Source of the DNA: an uncultured Bacteroidota bacterium
GTDB taxonomy: Bacteria > Bacteroidota > Bacteroidia > Bacteroidales > P3
Assembly (NCBI GenBank): GCA_902783595.1
Contig: CACZRR010000037.1
Span: forward strand, 1 to 42,280
Direction of reading: 5' to 3'
DNA length: 42,280 nucleotides
The translations under genes and the position numbers were made by a program. This document shows positions 15,068 to 22,593 of the stretch, piece after piece (the first letter of the stretch is position 1; each line of letters opens with the position of its first letter). The notes under the pieces are model-generated. The model saw nothing but the letters and a program-made list of their open reading frames with translations, searched no databases and was not told the origin of the DNA.

Positions 15068-15508
15068 CTACAGGATTCCCGCCAGATTGATCACTCCGGC
15101 TATGACGGCGTATCGCAGGGCTTTGCCAACGAACATGAGCAGCGCTGTCTTCCAAGGGCTTGTGCGCATCAGCCCCATGGCTATGGCTATGGGGTCGCCC
15201 ACCAGCGGCAGCCAGGTGAGCAAGGCCGCCCACACACCGTAGCGCGACACCTTGGCACTCAACTTATCCAACTTCTCGCGCTTTATGTGAAACCATTTCT
15301 CCAACCATGCCCACTTCACCAACCATCCCATCAGGAAACTCACCATCCCTCCGGCGGTGTTGCCGGCACTGGCGACAAGCACCAGCAGCCAGCGTGGATG
15401 CGCTGTGAGTAACGCGGCGGTAAAGACAGCCTCCGACGAAAACGGCACCACCGTGGCAGACAAGGCGCAGGCAATAAACAAGCCCAATAGTCCCAATGAT
15501 TCGAGCAT
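15068..15508 (-). CDS. YqaA/DedA-like membrane protein (VTT domain)
   Basis: A 146-residue inner-membrane protein with about four hydrophobic segments and the VTT-type core (LSATVVPFSSEAVFTAALL, NTAGGMVSFLMGW, LTWLPLVGDPIAIAMGLMR). DedA-related proteins are linked to phospholipid scrambling or envelope maintenance; a specific role for the short YqaA subgroup is not known. An in-frame ATG at 15544 would add 12 residues, but that start lies inside the rpmH terminator hairpin (15531-15555), so ATG 15508 is preferred. Transcription probably reads through the rpmH terminator or starts in the 35 bases after it. Confidence 0.82.
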   Translation of the reverse strand: MLESLGLLGLFIACALSATVVPFSSEAVFTAALLTAHPRWLLVLVASAGNTAGGMVSFLMGWLVKWAWLEKWFHIKREKLDKLSAKVSRYGVWAALLTWLPLVGDPIAIAMGLMRTSPWKTALLMFVGKALRYAVIAGVINLAGIL

Positions 15509-15520
15509 GACGGCAAGGTA

Positions 15521-15555
15521 TAAAAAAAACGGAGACGCCGCCATACGGTGCCTCC
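15521..15555 (-). terminator. Intrinsic terminator after rpmH
   Basis: On the minus strand a 9-position stem (15555-15547 with 15539-15531; one mismatch, one G-U) with a 7-base loop is followed by eight T (15529-15522). It ends rpmH and precedes the YqaA-like gene. Confidence 0.75.
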
Positions 15556-15584
15556 GCCTCTGGTGTTACCCTTCAACGAAAGGA

Positions 15585-15731
15585 CTATCTCTCGTCAGAA
15601 ACGGTCAGTCTCTTTCTGCCTTTGCGGCGACGGGCGGCTAGCACTTTCCTACCATTGGCGGTAGACATTCTCTTGCGGAATCCGTGCTTGTTTGCTCTTT
15701 TTCTCAGCGAGGGTTGGAATGTTCTTTTCAT
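15585..15731 (-). CDS. rpmH: 50S ribosomal protein L34
   Basis: A 48-residue, very basic protein with the full L34 signature: [19 protein letters not shown], then [26 protein letters not shown]. It is part of the large ribosomal subunit. It is slightly shorter at the C-terminus than many Bacteroidales L34 proteins. It is monocistronic or leads the YqaA-like gene, with its own -7 box upstream (15786-15779) and a terminator downstream. The expected partner rnpA is not adjacent. Confidence 0.97.
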   Translation of the reverse strand: MKRTFQPSLRKRANKHGFRKRMSTANGRKVLAARRRKGRKRLTVSDER

Positions 15732-15778
15732 CTTTCTGTCTCAATTTTAGGAGCCGTTTGTATTCAAATTTGGAAGTG

Positions 15779-15786
15779 CAAAAGTA
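15779..15786 (-). promoter_or_regulatory. -7 box for rpmH
   Basis: TACTTTTG on the minus strand (TAnnTTTG), predicting a leader of ~40 bases. No convincing -33 box. Confidence 0.5.
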
Positions 15787-15911
15787 CACAAAAATTTCAA
15801 TATGGTGATAAATTTTTATCTCACCACCTCCTCCGCACTATTTAAACAGCAAATTACCAGCGCGTTGCAATAAAAAAATAAATTCCTCTTCTCTATTTCA
15901 AAAATTGTTAG

Positions 15912-15920
15912 TAACTTTGC
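15912..15920 (+). promoter_or_regulatory. -7 box for the TPR-like gene and secG
   Basis: TAACTTTGC matches TAnnTTTG. Transcription would start near 15927, which argues for ATG 15970 as the true start of the downstream gene, not the TTG at 15931. Confidence 0.6.
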
Positions 15921-15969
15921 AAATCTTTTCTTGCAAACTAAAAAGTTGTTAAAAGAGCAATACTTCGGC

Positions 15970-16623
15970 ATGGACAAAAAACAATTTGTTGAAAGGGTGG
16001 CACACGGGGGACAATACTCTTCCCAAGACCGTGGCTGGCTCAAGGCCATGGTGTCCAAGTTCCCCTTCTCGTCGGTGGTGGCTCTGCATGCCCTGCTTGC
16101 CGACAAGGCCTACGGTTTCGACACCCCGGAGCAGCATCGTGCCGTGGCCCTCGCTATGTGCGACGCCCATGGCCTCAAGGCCATGCTGGCATCGGCACAG
16201 CAAGCACAACCAACGCAGCCGGCACAACCGACACAACAGTCGCAGCCAGCACCATCCACCGAAACCAAGCGCGTGGCGGATAACGGAAAATTCGACATCC
16301 TTAGCGAAATCAATACCTTCCAGGAGGTGTCGTTCAAGACGGCCCCCAAGAGCGTGATACTCTCCAATTTTCTCCCGGAAGAGGCCCAGGAAGACCTCGC
16401 CGCACAGCCCGCAAAGGTCTCCTCAAACGACCTCACCGACAAAAAAAGCCTCCAACCCAACGAAGCCTTGGGAACTGAAACTCTTGCAATTATACTCGAA
16501 AAACAAGGCAACTACGCTCGCGCACTCGCCATTTATAAGAATTTATTAGCGCGTAATCCCGAAAAAAGTAGTACTTTTGCAGCCCGAATTGAACATCTCG
16601 AATCGCTCATCATCAGAAAATAA
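15970..16623 (+). CDS. Conserved hypothetical protein with C-terminal TPR-like segment
   Basis: A 217-residue cytosolic protein, no signal peptide. The N-terminus (MDKKQFVERVAHGG ... WLKAMVSKFPFSSVVALHALLADK) is helical. The middle is a Gln/Pro/Thr-rich linker (~residues 80-100) followed by a low-complexity stretch. The last ~50 residues (TETLAIILEKQGNYARALAIYKNLLARNPEK) form one TPR-like helical pair. It lies 14 bases before secG and probably shares its transcript, a placement that suggests a link to secretion. Function not recognised. Confidence 0.72.
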   Translation: MDKKQFVERVAHGGQYSSQDRGWLKAMVSKFPFSSVVALHALLADKAYGFDTPEQHRAVALAMCDAHGLKAMLASAQQAQPTQPAQPTQQSQPAPSTETKRVADNGKFDILSEINTFQEVSFKTAPKSVILSNFLPEEAQEDLAAQPAKVSSNDLTDKKSLQPNEALGTETLAIILEKQGNYARALAIYKNLLARNPEKSSTFAARIEHLESLIIRK

Positions 16624-16637
16624 ACATCACTAAAACT

Positions 16638-16982
16638 ATGGTTTATACAATTCTTATCGTTCTGATTATCATCGTGTGCGTATTGCTCGGTCTCGTAGTC
16701 CTCGTGCAGAATTCGAAGGGCGGCGGCCTCGCTGCCAACTTCTCTGCACCCACCCAGGTAATGGGTGTCCGTCAGACCGCCGACTTCCTTGAGAAAGCCA
16801 CCTGGTGGCTCGCCGGCATCCTCGTGGCGCTCAGCCTCGCCGCCACAGTATCCATCCATCGCGGCCACGCCGAGGATCCCCTCCAGACAGAGGTGCAAGT
16901 GGGCGACCTGAGCCCCGTACAGCAGCTCCCGGCAGCAACCACCGCTACCCCCGTTGCAACACCTGACGGCGAGCAGCAGTAA
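16638..16982 (+). CDS. secG: Preprotein translocase subunit SecG
   Basis: A 114-residue membrane protein of the SecYEG translocon. First transmembrane helix: residues ~3-24 (TILIVLIIIVCVLLGLVVLVQN). Then the diagnostic cytosolic loop SKGGGLAANFSAPTQVMGVRQTADFLEKATW and the second helix (LAGILVALSLAATVSI). The C-terminal tail is Thr/Pro-rich and periplasmic, longer than in E. coli but usual in Bacteroidota. It follows the TPR-like gene and precedes the helicase gene by 5 bases. Confidence 0.95.
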   Translation: MVYTILIVLIIIVCVLLGLVVLVQNSKGGGLAANFSAPTQVMGVRQTADFLEKATWWLAGILVALSLAATVSIHRGHAEDPLQTEVQVGDLSPVQQLPAATTATPVATPDGEQQ

Positions 16983-16987
16983 GCGCC

Positions 16988-18418
16988 GTGGACGGCATCA
17001 CGAGCAACGTACAACGTCTCATCCTATCCCGCTTTCCGCACGATCCTACCGTCGGACAGCGGGATGCTTGTGCTTTGATGGCACGCTTCCTGTTCGACAA
17101 GGACCCACGATCCCTTTTCCTGCTCAAAGGCTATGCCGGCACCGGCAAGACGTCCCTGGTGTCGGCACTCATACAGACACTGCCGCAACTGCGCGTCAAC
17201 GCCGTACTGCTGGCACCTACGGGTCGCGCAGCTAAGGTCATCGCCGCCTACTCCGGCCGACAGGCATACACCATACATAAGAAGATCTATATGACGGCGA
17301 CCGACGCCTCCGGTGCCCTCCACACCGTGCGCGCCATCAACCGCCACAGCTACACGCTCTTCATCGTCGACGAGGCATCGATGATAGGCCTCGAACCTAC
17401 AGCATCGCACAACAGCCTCCTTGAGGACCTTATCGACTACGTCTACGACGGCAACCATTGCCGCCTGATGCTCATAGGCGACGGCGCTCAGCTGCCTCCC
17501 GTTGGACAGACCGACAGCCCTGCCCTCGACGTACGATTCCTCACCGCCTCCTTCGGCCTCAACGTGATGGATTGCGAACTAACCGAGGTGGTACGCCAGC
17601 AGCACCACTCCGGCATCCTCGCCAACGCCACCGCCCTACGGCAGCAGATAGCCACCATCGGTGACGGCGACAGCGCGACATTGCCCCTCTTCAACGTCGA
17701 AGGATGCGACGACATTGTGCGCATCAATGGCGAGGAGCTCATGGAGACCCTCTACCATGAGTATGGCGACTATGCCCTCGACGAGGTGGTGGTGATATGC
17801 CGCTCCAACAAGCGCGCCAACCTCTTCAACCAGGGCATACGCAACAGCGTGCTCTACCGTGAGGAGGAAATCAACGCCGGCGACTACCTCATGGTGGTGA
17901 AAAACAACTACCACTGGCTCGACAACGACTCCACCATAGGATTCATCGCCAACGGCGACCTGGTGGAGGTGCTCAGCGTACGCCATGTGCAGGAAATCTA
18001 CGGATTCCGCTTCGCCGACGCTACGCTACGCTTCGTCGACTACCCCGATGAGGAACCGCGCGACTGCAAGGTGCTGCTGTCAACGCTCTACTCCGAATTG
18101 CCAGCACTGTCGCGCGACGAGGCAGAGCGTCTCTATAATGCCGTGATGGAGGACTATGCCGACCTGCCACACAAGGCCGACCGCTTGCGCGAGCTGCGGG
18201 CCAATCCTTACTATAATGCTTTACAGATCAAATTCGCCTACTCCCTCACCTGTCACAAGACGCAGGGCGGACAGTGGAGCACGGTGATTATCGACCCAGG
18301 GTTTGTAGGTGAAAACGGCATCGACCGCGAATATCTGCGGTGGCTCTACACCGCCTTCACGCGGGCATCACGTAAAGTCTATCTGCTCAATTTCAACGAC
18401 AGCTTCTTTACCGCTTAG
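16988..18418 (+). CDS. RecD-like ATP-dependent DNA helicase
   Basis: A 476-residue superfamily 1 helicase. Walker A is GYAGTGKTS (residues 48-56). Walker B with the Glu base is LFIVDEASM (~124-132). IGDGAQLPPVGQ is motif III, and FAYSLTCHKTQGGQW ... YTAFTRASRKVYLLNF is the C-terminal UvrD_C_2-type domain with motif VI. It lacks the N-terminal extension of RecD2 and stands alone, so it is a short RecD/Pif1-type helicase of unknown pathway, likely in repair or recombination. Start is GTG 16988, five bases after the secG stop. Its 3' end overlaps the convergent acyltransferase gene by 11 bases. Confidence 0.88.
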   Translation: MDGITSNVQRLILSRFPHDPTVGQRDACALMARFLFDKDPRSLFLLKGYAGTGKTSLVSALIQTLPQLRVNAVLLAPTGRAAKVIAAYSGRQAYTIHKKIYMTATDASGALHTVRAINRHSYTLFIVDEASMIGLEPTASHNSLLEDLIDYVYDGNHCRLMLIGDGAQLPPVGQTDSPALDVRFLTASFGLNVMDCELTEVVRQQHHSGILANATALRQQIATIGDGDSATLPLFNVEGCDDIVRINGEELMETLYHEYGDYALDEVVVICRSNKRANLFNQGIRNSVLYREEEINAGDYLMVVKNNYHWLDNDSTIGFIANGDLVEVLSVRHVQEIYGFRFADATLRFVDYPDEEPRDCKVLLSTLYSELPALSRDEAERLYNAVMEDYADLPHKADRLRELRANPYYNALQIKFAYSLTCHKTQGGQWSTVIIDPGFVGENGIDREYLRWLYTAFTRASRKVYLLNFNDSFFTA

Positions 18419-19508
18419 CGCTGATCACAGGGTTGGCGTACATCTTCAGCATGATCTGCCGGCGGCCCTCGTCAAGGGACGCCATACGCTGTGTGAAAGC
18501 GTTCTTCACATCGGCACTATAGTACTGGCGATAGTGGTTGCTGCCGGTGAGCAGGTCGTGGGCCAAGTAGTTGGTGGGCATAAGGTGGTAGAGATGCTGT
18601 ATGCGCCGGTCAAGCACAGCGGCCACATGGTCGGCAACCTCATGATCGTCGGCACAACGCAACTCGGCAGAGGTGAGCGGCTTGCCAATGGCTAAGTGGA
18701 TCTTGCCTTTCTGACCGATGATGCCTGTCACTACGCTGTTGTAGTCCTCACCCTCCACCTTCTCATAGCCACCGTGGGCTTTGAGGTAGAGCTCATTGGA
18801 TTTCATGTGGTCGCAGGGGTCCCACTCGTAGGATATCGCCACAGGCACGATGTGCAGGTCGGCAACAGCCTCGGTGGCGGGCTTGTCGCTGCCCAGCAAC
18901 AACATCTTGATGATGGCAGGAGCCGTGCTGTCAACGCCGTCTTTGCTGCGTCCGTTCTTCTGCGCTATCCACACCGACTGCTGCTTCTCAGCAATGATAT
19001 AGTGCAGGTACTGTGACAAGTGCTGGAGGCTGCGGTAGAAGGCTATGGGGTTGCCACCGCCGCGCTCCATCTGTATCATGTTGTTGCAGAGGAAAAGATC
19101 GCGCATGAGTGGCGTATCAATCAGGTTGTTGCCAAAAACGATATGGGAGGCCTCGCCGCCGCGATCCAAGAAGATCTTCTGCAGGAGGAAGGCGTCGAGG
19201 GTGATGTCGCGGTGGTTGGAGATGAAGAGGTAAGGTCGCCCGCGCTTGATGTTGTCCAGCCCAGAAAAGGTGAAGCCCGTCGAGGTGGTCTGCACGATGC
19301 GACGAATGGCATCGAGCATAAAGGTGGACTGCAACTCGTGGATGCCACGTATGCTCAGCAACCGATCCATGCTGTCGCGCGGATCCTCGTGCGGATAGAT
19401 GAAGCGCAATACCTGCGGGATGAGATCGTGCTGCGCTATGCGGCGCAACGCATCGGGAATCTCACTATCGTTGTAGGGTCGTATATCGTCGAAAATAGAG
19501 GGGTCCAT
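18408..19508 (-). CDS. 1-acylglycerol-3-phosphate acyltransferase-like protein
   Basis: A 366-residue enzyme of the PlsC/PlsB acyltransferase family; it would transfer an acyl chain to a glycerophosphate in phospholipid synthesis at the inner membrane. The catalytic block is ISNHRDITLDA (His99 to Asp105), where the usual HX4D becomes HX5D if Asp105 is the partner; Asp101 in HRD may act instead. Further blocks are FGNNLIDTPLMRDLF and VWIAQKNGRSKDG (binding arginine region). The N-terminal ~75 residues are extra. It starts one base after gpsA ends, so the two form an operon that links glycerol-3-phosphate supply to its acylation. Confidence 0.85.
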   Translation of the reverse strand: MDPSIFDDIRPYNDSEIPDALRRIAQHDLIPQVLRFIYPHEDPRDSMDRLLSIRGIHELQSTFMLDAIRRIVQTTSTGFTFSGLDNIKRGRPYLFISNHRDITLDAFLLQKIFLDRGGEASHIVFGNNLIDTPLMRDLFLCNNMIQMERGGGNPIAFYRSLQHLSQYLHYIIAEKQQSVWIAQKNGRSKDGVDSTAPAIIKMLLLGSDKPATEAVADLHIVPVAISYEWDPCDHMKSNELYLKAHGGYEKVEGEDYNSVVTGIIGQKGKIHLAIGKPLTSAELRCADDHEVADHVAAVLDRRIQHLYHLMPTNYLAHDLLTGSNHYRQYYSADVKNAFTQRMASLDEGRRQIMLKMYANPVISAKR

Positions 19509-20501
19509 TTAGAAGACGGTGTCGATAAGTGTGTCTATTTCAGTTTTAGGGTCGGAGTTCTCGTAGAGCACACGGTAGACGGCCTCCACGATGGGCATCT
19601 CGTCACCCTTGCCGGTGAGCAGGCCCAGTTCATGATAGTTCTTGGCAGAAAAATAGCCTTCGGCGATCATGCCCATCTCGCTGAAGATGGTGTCAAGATT
19701 TTTGCCTTGCGCAATGGCCTCTCCAAGACGCCGGTTGCGGCTGTGGTGCGACCAGCAGGTGACCATCAGGTCGCCAAGGTAGCAGCTGTTGGCAGTGTCG
19801 AAGGAGGTAGAGGTGTAGCTCTTGGTGAGCCTGTTGAGCTCGCGCATGGCGGCACTCACCATCACGGCATTCAGATTGTCGCCGTAGCCCAACCCCTGGC
19901 AGATACCAGCAGCAATGGCGTAGATGTTCTTCAACAACCCCAAACGCTCCACTATCCAAATATCGGTGGTGTGGCTGGTGTGAAGATAGCTGCACTGCAT
20001 GAGTTGCTCTACCTCGATGGCAAGCGTCGGACTGTTGGAGGCCATGGTGAGGAAGGTGGGCATCCCTCGCCCCACCTCCTCGGCATGGGTGGGACCACTG
20101 ATGACGCAGATGTCGTTCTTCTTGATTTTGAAGACACTCTCTAAGTACACCGACACACTCATCTTCTTGTCGGGAATGATACCTTTTGTGGCAGAAATGA
20201 ATTTCTTACCTTTGTATGCCGCACGCGGCAACTGCTCGAGCACCTGCGCAATGTAGGCCGACGGGGTGACCAAAAAGAGGTATTCACTCTCCGCCACCAC
20301 CTGCGACAGATCGCCACTCACATGCAGACGTGAGGCGTCGAGATCCACAGACGCCAGGTACTTCGGATTGTGCCCGTCACGGGCTATCCCTTCGCGTATC
20401 TCGGGACTCCGCACCCACCAGTTGATATGGCGGTCGGGCTGCTCGAGGAGTATCTTGACAATGGCGGTGGCCCATGTGCCACTCCCAATGATGCCAATCA
20501 T
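19509..20501 (-). CDS. gpsA: Glycerol-3-phosphate dehydrogenase [NAD(P)+]
   Basis: Reduces dihydroxyacetone phosphate to sn-glycerol-3-phosphate, the backbone of phospholipids. The 330-residue protein has the N-terminal dinucleotide motif IGIIGSGTWATA, then FLVTPSAYIAQVLEQL, the ISATKGI block with the catalytic-site Lys, ISGPTHAEEVGRGMPT, and the C-terminal substrate block LKNIYAIAAGICQGLGYGDN, all typical of GpsA. A minus-strand TATTTTTG (20570-20563) upstream could be the -7 box. In other Bacteroidales gpsA follows lysS; that gene is absent here, and gpsA is paired with an acyltransferase instead. Confidence 0.95.
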   Translation of the reverse strand: MIGIIGSGTWATAIVKILLEQPDRHINWWVRSPEIREGIARDGHNPKYLASVDLDASRLHVSGDLSQVVAESEYLFLVTPSAYIAQVLEQLPRAAYKGKKFISATKGIIPDKKMSVSVYLESVFKIKKNDICVISGPTHAEEVGRGMPTFLTMASNSPTLAIEVEQLMQCSYLHTSHTTDIWIVERLGLLKNIYAIAAGICQGLGYGDNLNAVMVSAAMRELNRLTKSYTSTSFDTANSCYLGDLMVTCWSHHSRNRRLGEAIAQGKNLDTIFSEMGMIAEGYFSAKNYHELGLLTGKGDEMPIVEAVYRVLYENSDPKTEIDTLIDTVF

Positions 20502-20665
20502 GTTTGTCTATACTATTAATTAATAATATATTATACCGCTTAATGGCGGCGTATGCAAAATGCAAAAATACACATTTATTTTGGAAATAATAACATTCTT
20601 CTGCTAAATTTCCTTAACAGATATCCCGACCCTCATAATACCCTCCCCGTGATCAGCACCTCCGT

Positions 20666-20699
20666 CAAAAAAGAAGGACGAGCCATACGACTCGTCCTC
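20666..20699 (-). terminator. Intrinsic terminator after the HU gene
   Basis: On the minus strand a 9-position stem (20699-20691 with 20682-20674; one G-U) with an 8-base loop is followed by TTCTTTTTT. Confidence 0.9.
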
Positions 20700-20725
20700 A
20701 TGGTTAAAACCTAAGCAACTAGCTC

Positions 20726-20989
20726 TTATTTCAGGAGCTTGCTACCAGCCTTGAATTTGGCAACTTTCTTGGCGGCCACTTTGACGGGCTTGCCAGTGCG
20801 CGGGTTCTTGGCGGTGCGGGCTTTGCGTTTGGTCACGCTGAAGGTACCAAAGCCAATGAGAGTCACTTTCTCGCCTTTCTTCAACTGCTCCTGGATGGTG
20901 GTGAAGCAAGCGTTCATAGCCTCTTTGGCGGCCACTTTGGTCATGCCGGTCTTTGCGGCCATTGCGTTAACGAGTTCGGTTTTGTTCAT
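20726..20989 (-). CDS. HU-family DNA-binding protein
   Basis: An 87-residue nucleoid protein. MNKTELVNAMAAKTGMTK begins the HU helix pair; the beta arm carries GFGTFSVTKRKARTAKNPRTGKP with the intercalating Pro, and the tail is Lys-rich. It binds and bends DNA as a dimer. The frame extends 17 codons upstream, but those codons overlap the leader and promoter; ATG 20989 fits the family start. It is a single-gene unit with its own promoter and terminator, as expected for an abundant protein. Confidence 0.96.
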   Translation of the reverse strand: MNKTELVNAMAAKTGMTKVAAKEAMNACFTTIQEQLKKGEKVTLIGFGTFSVTKRKARTAKNPRTGKPVKVAAKKVAKFKAGSKLLK

Positions 20990-21037
20990 GATAATGATGT
21001 TTAAAGGGTTATTAATTTGTGATTTCTTTTCACGGTG

Positions 21038-21070
21038 CAAATATAAGGTATTTTTTCAATACGCACCAAA
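21038..21070 (-). promoter_or_regulatory. Promoter of the HU gene
   Basis: On the minus strand TTTG (21070-21067), 21 bases, then TATATTTG (21045-21038): both boxes of the Bacteroidota consensus. Leader about 40 bases. Confidence 0.8.
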
Positions 21071-21106
21071 TTTTTTTTTCATTTTTTTACCCTTTAAATC
21101 AATGAG

Positions 21107-22048
21107 TTACAAATAACTTATTAATTCCCAGTCTTTTACATTTGTGCCGCGAAGAAAATCTTCGATGTTATTTTTCCTTTTTCCGCTCATTTGCAAACTC
21201 AAAATGCTTACAAAACCGTCTGTTGTAGCGATTTTTAACACCCTTTTTTCATCGGTTTTGAGGCTTCCAACAGGTCCGCACTCCCCCTCTTCGCCTACCA
21301 CCTCATATATTTTGAAGGGCACTTCTTCGCCTTTCGGATTGCGTAGGGTGAGGGTGGCGGCAGGATAAGGGGAAAGACCTCGGATGAAGTCCACCACGCG
21401 ACGGCATGGCTGATGGAAGTCAATACGGGTGTCTTCTTTGAAGATTTTTGGCGCTGGGGTGGATTCACCTTCCTGGGGACGGGGCGTCAGGGTGCCTGCC
21501 TCTATTCCGTCGAGGGTCTCCACCACAAGGCGACGGCCCATGGCGGCTAAACGGTCGTGTAGGCTGCCGGCATCGTCGCTATCATTGATGGGCGTACTTT
21601 GTTGCAGCAAGATGGCTCCCTCGTCGATGTGATGGTTGAGAAGGAAGGTGGTGACACCCGTTTCTTTGTCACCATTGATAATGGCCCAATTGATGGGGGC
21701 TGCTCCGCGGTAGCGAGGCAGCAACGAGGCGTGCAGGTTGAAGGTACCATGCTCGGGCATGTTCCATACAGCCTCGGGAAGCATGCGGAACGCTACCACA
21801 ACGAACATGTCGGCACGGTAACTCCGTAGCGCTTCCAAAAAGGACTCTTCGCGTAGCTTCTCGGGTTGCAACAGGGGCAGACTGTGCTCAAGGGCATATT
21901 GTTTCACGGCGCTGAAGACCACCTTCTGCCCGCGTCCAGCAGGACGGTCGGGTACCGTGACCACTGCAGCAACTTCGTGGTGGCTCTGTAGAATGGCGTC
22001 AAGACTCTCAACAGCAAAGTCAGGGGTGCCGAAAAAGACTATTCTCAT
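21107..22048 (-). CDS. fmt: Methionyl-tRNA formyltransferase
   Basis: Formylates initiator Met-tRNA with 10-formyl-THF. The 313-residue protein starts MRIVFFGTPDFAV. It has the catalytic Asn and His in FNLHASLLPRYRGAAPINWAI and the Asp region HIDEGAILLQ, then the C-terminal tRNA-binding domain (PYPAATLTLRNPKGEEVPFKIYE). The open frame extends 22 codons upstream into ribH, but ATG 22048 fits the family start exactly. It is the last gene of the S46 peptidase - RpoN/M23 - ribH - fmt series, 32 bases after ribH. Confidence 0.96.
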   Translation of the reverse strand: MRIVFFGTPDFAVESLDAILQSHHEVAAVVTVPDRPAGRGQKVVFSAVKQYALEHSLPLLQPEKLREESFLEALRSYRADMFVVVAFRMLPEAVWNMPEHGTFNLHASLLPRYRGAAPINWAIINGDKETGVTTFLLNHHIDEGAILLQQSTPINDSDDAGSLHDRLAAMGRRLVVETLDGIEAGTLTPRPQEGESTPAPKIFKEDTRIDFHQPCRRVVDFIRGLSPYPAATLTLRNPKGEEVPFKIYEVVGEEGECGPVGSLKTDEKRVLKIATTDGFVSILSLQMSGKRKNNIEDFLRGTNVKDWELISYL

Positions 22049-22080
22049 AGCGATTAATGGGGACTTTTTTTCTCCCAAGC

Positions 22081-22575
22081 CTATTTGTGGCTCAGGTTTT
22101 CTGCAAAGCGGCACATCTTGAGGGCGGTGACGGCACCCTCTATACCTTTGTTGCCGTGTTTGCCGCCAGCGCGGTCAAGGGCTTGCTGCATATCGTTGGT
22201 GGTGAGCACACTAAAGATCACGGGACGGTGATGCTTCAGCGCTACGTTGGTGATGCCCTGCGATACCGCCTGGCAGATAAACTCAAAATGACGGGTGTCG
22301 CCCTGTATGACGCAGCCTATGCAGATGACGGCGTCGACTTTGTCGTCGTGCTCTAATATCATGTCGGCGGCCGACGAGAGCTCAAAGGTTCCGGGCACGT
22401 GATAGACGAGAAGGTTCTGCTCCTTAATGCCATTGGCTCTCAGCGTCTGCACAGCGCCGTCAAGTAGGGCGTTGGTGACCTCGGGATTCCATTCGGCGGC
22501 GACAACGGCTATCTTGTACTTGCTGCCATCGGGGACGCCCGTGGGATCGTAGTCGGAGAGGTTGGTCTTTTTCAT
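22081..22575 (-). CDS. ribH: 6,7-dimethyl-8-ribityllumazine synthase
   Basis: Condenses the pyrimidine and a 4-carbon phosphate in riboflavin synthesis. The 164-residue subunit has AAEWNPEVTNALLDGA (substrate aromatic pocket), VPGTFELSSAADM, CIGCVIQGDTRHFEFIC with the catalytic His, and VIFSVLTTNDMQQALDRAGGKHGNKG (phosphate-binding). ATG 22575 (MKKTNLSDYD) is preferred; five more codons are possible to ATG 22590. It starts 18 bases after the stop of the RpoN-M23 gene. Other rib genes are not nearby. Confidence 0.95.
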   Translation of the reverse strand: MKKTNLSDYDPTGVPDGSKYKIAVVAAEWNPEVTNALLDGAVQTLRANGIKEQNLLVYHVPGTFELSSAADMILEHDDKVDAVICIGCVIQGDTRHFEFICQAVSQGITNVALKHHRPVIFSVLTTNDMQQALDRAGGKHGNKGIEGAVTALKMCRFAENLSHK

Positions 22576-22593
22576 ATCTGTGAATGACAAATG

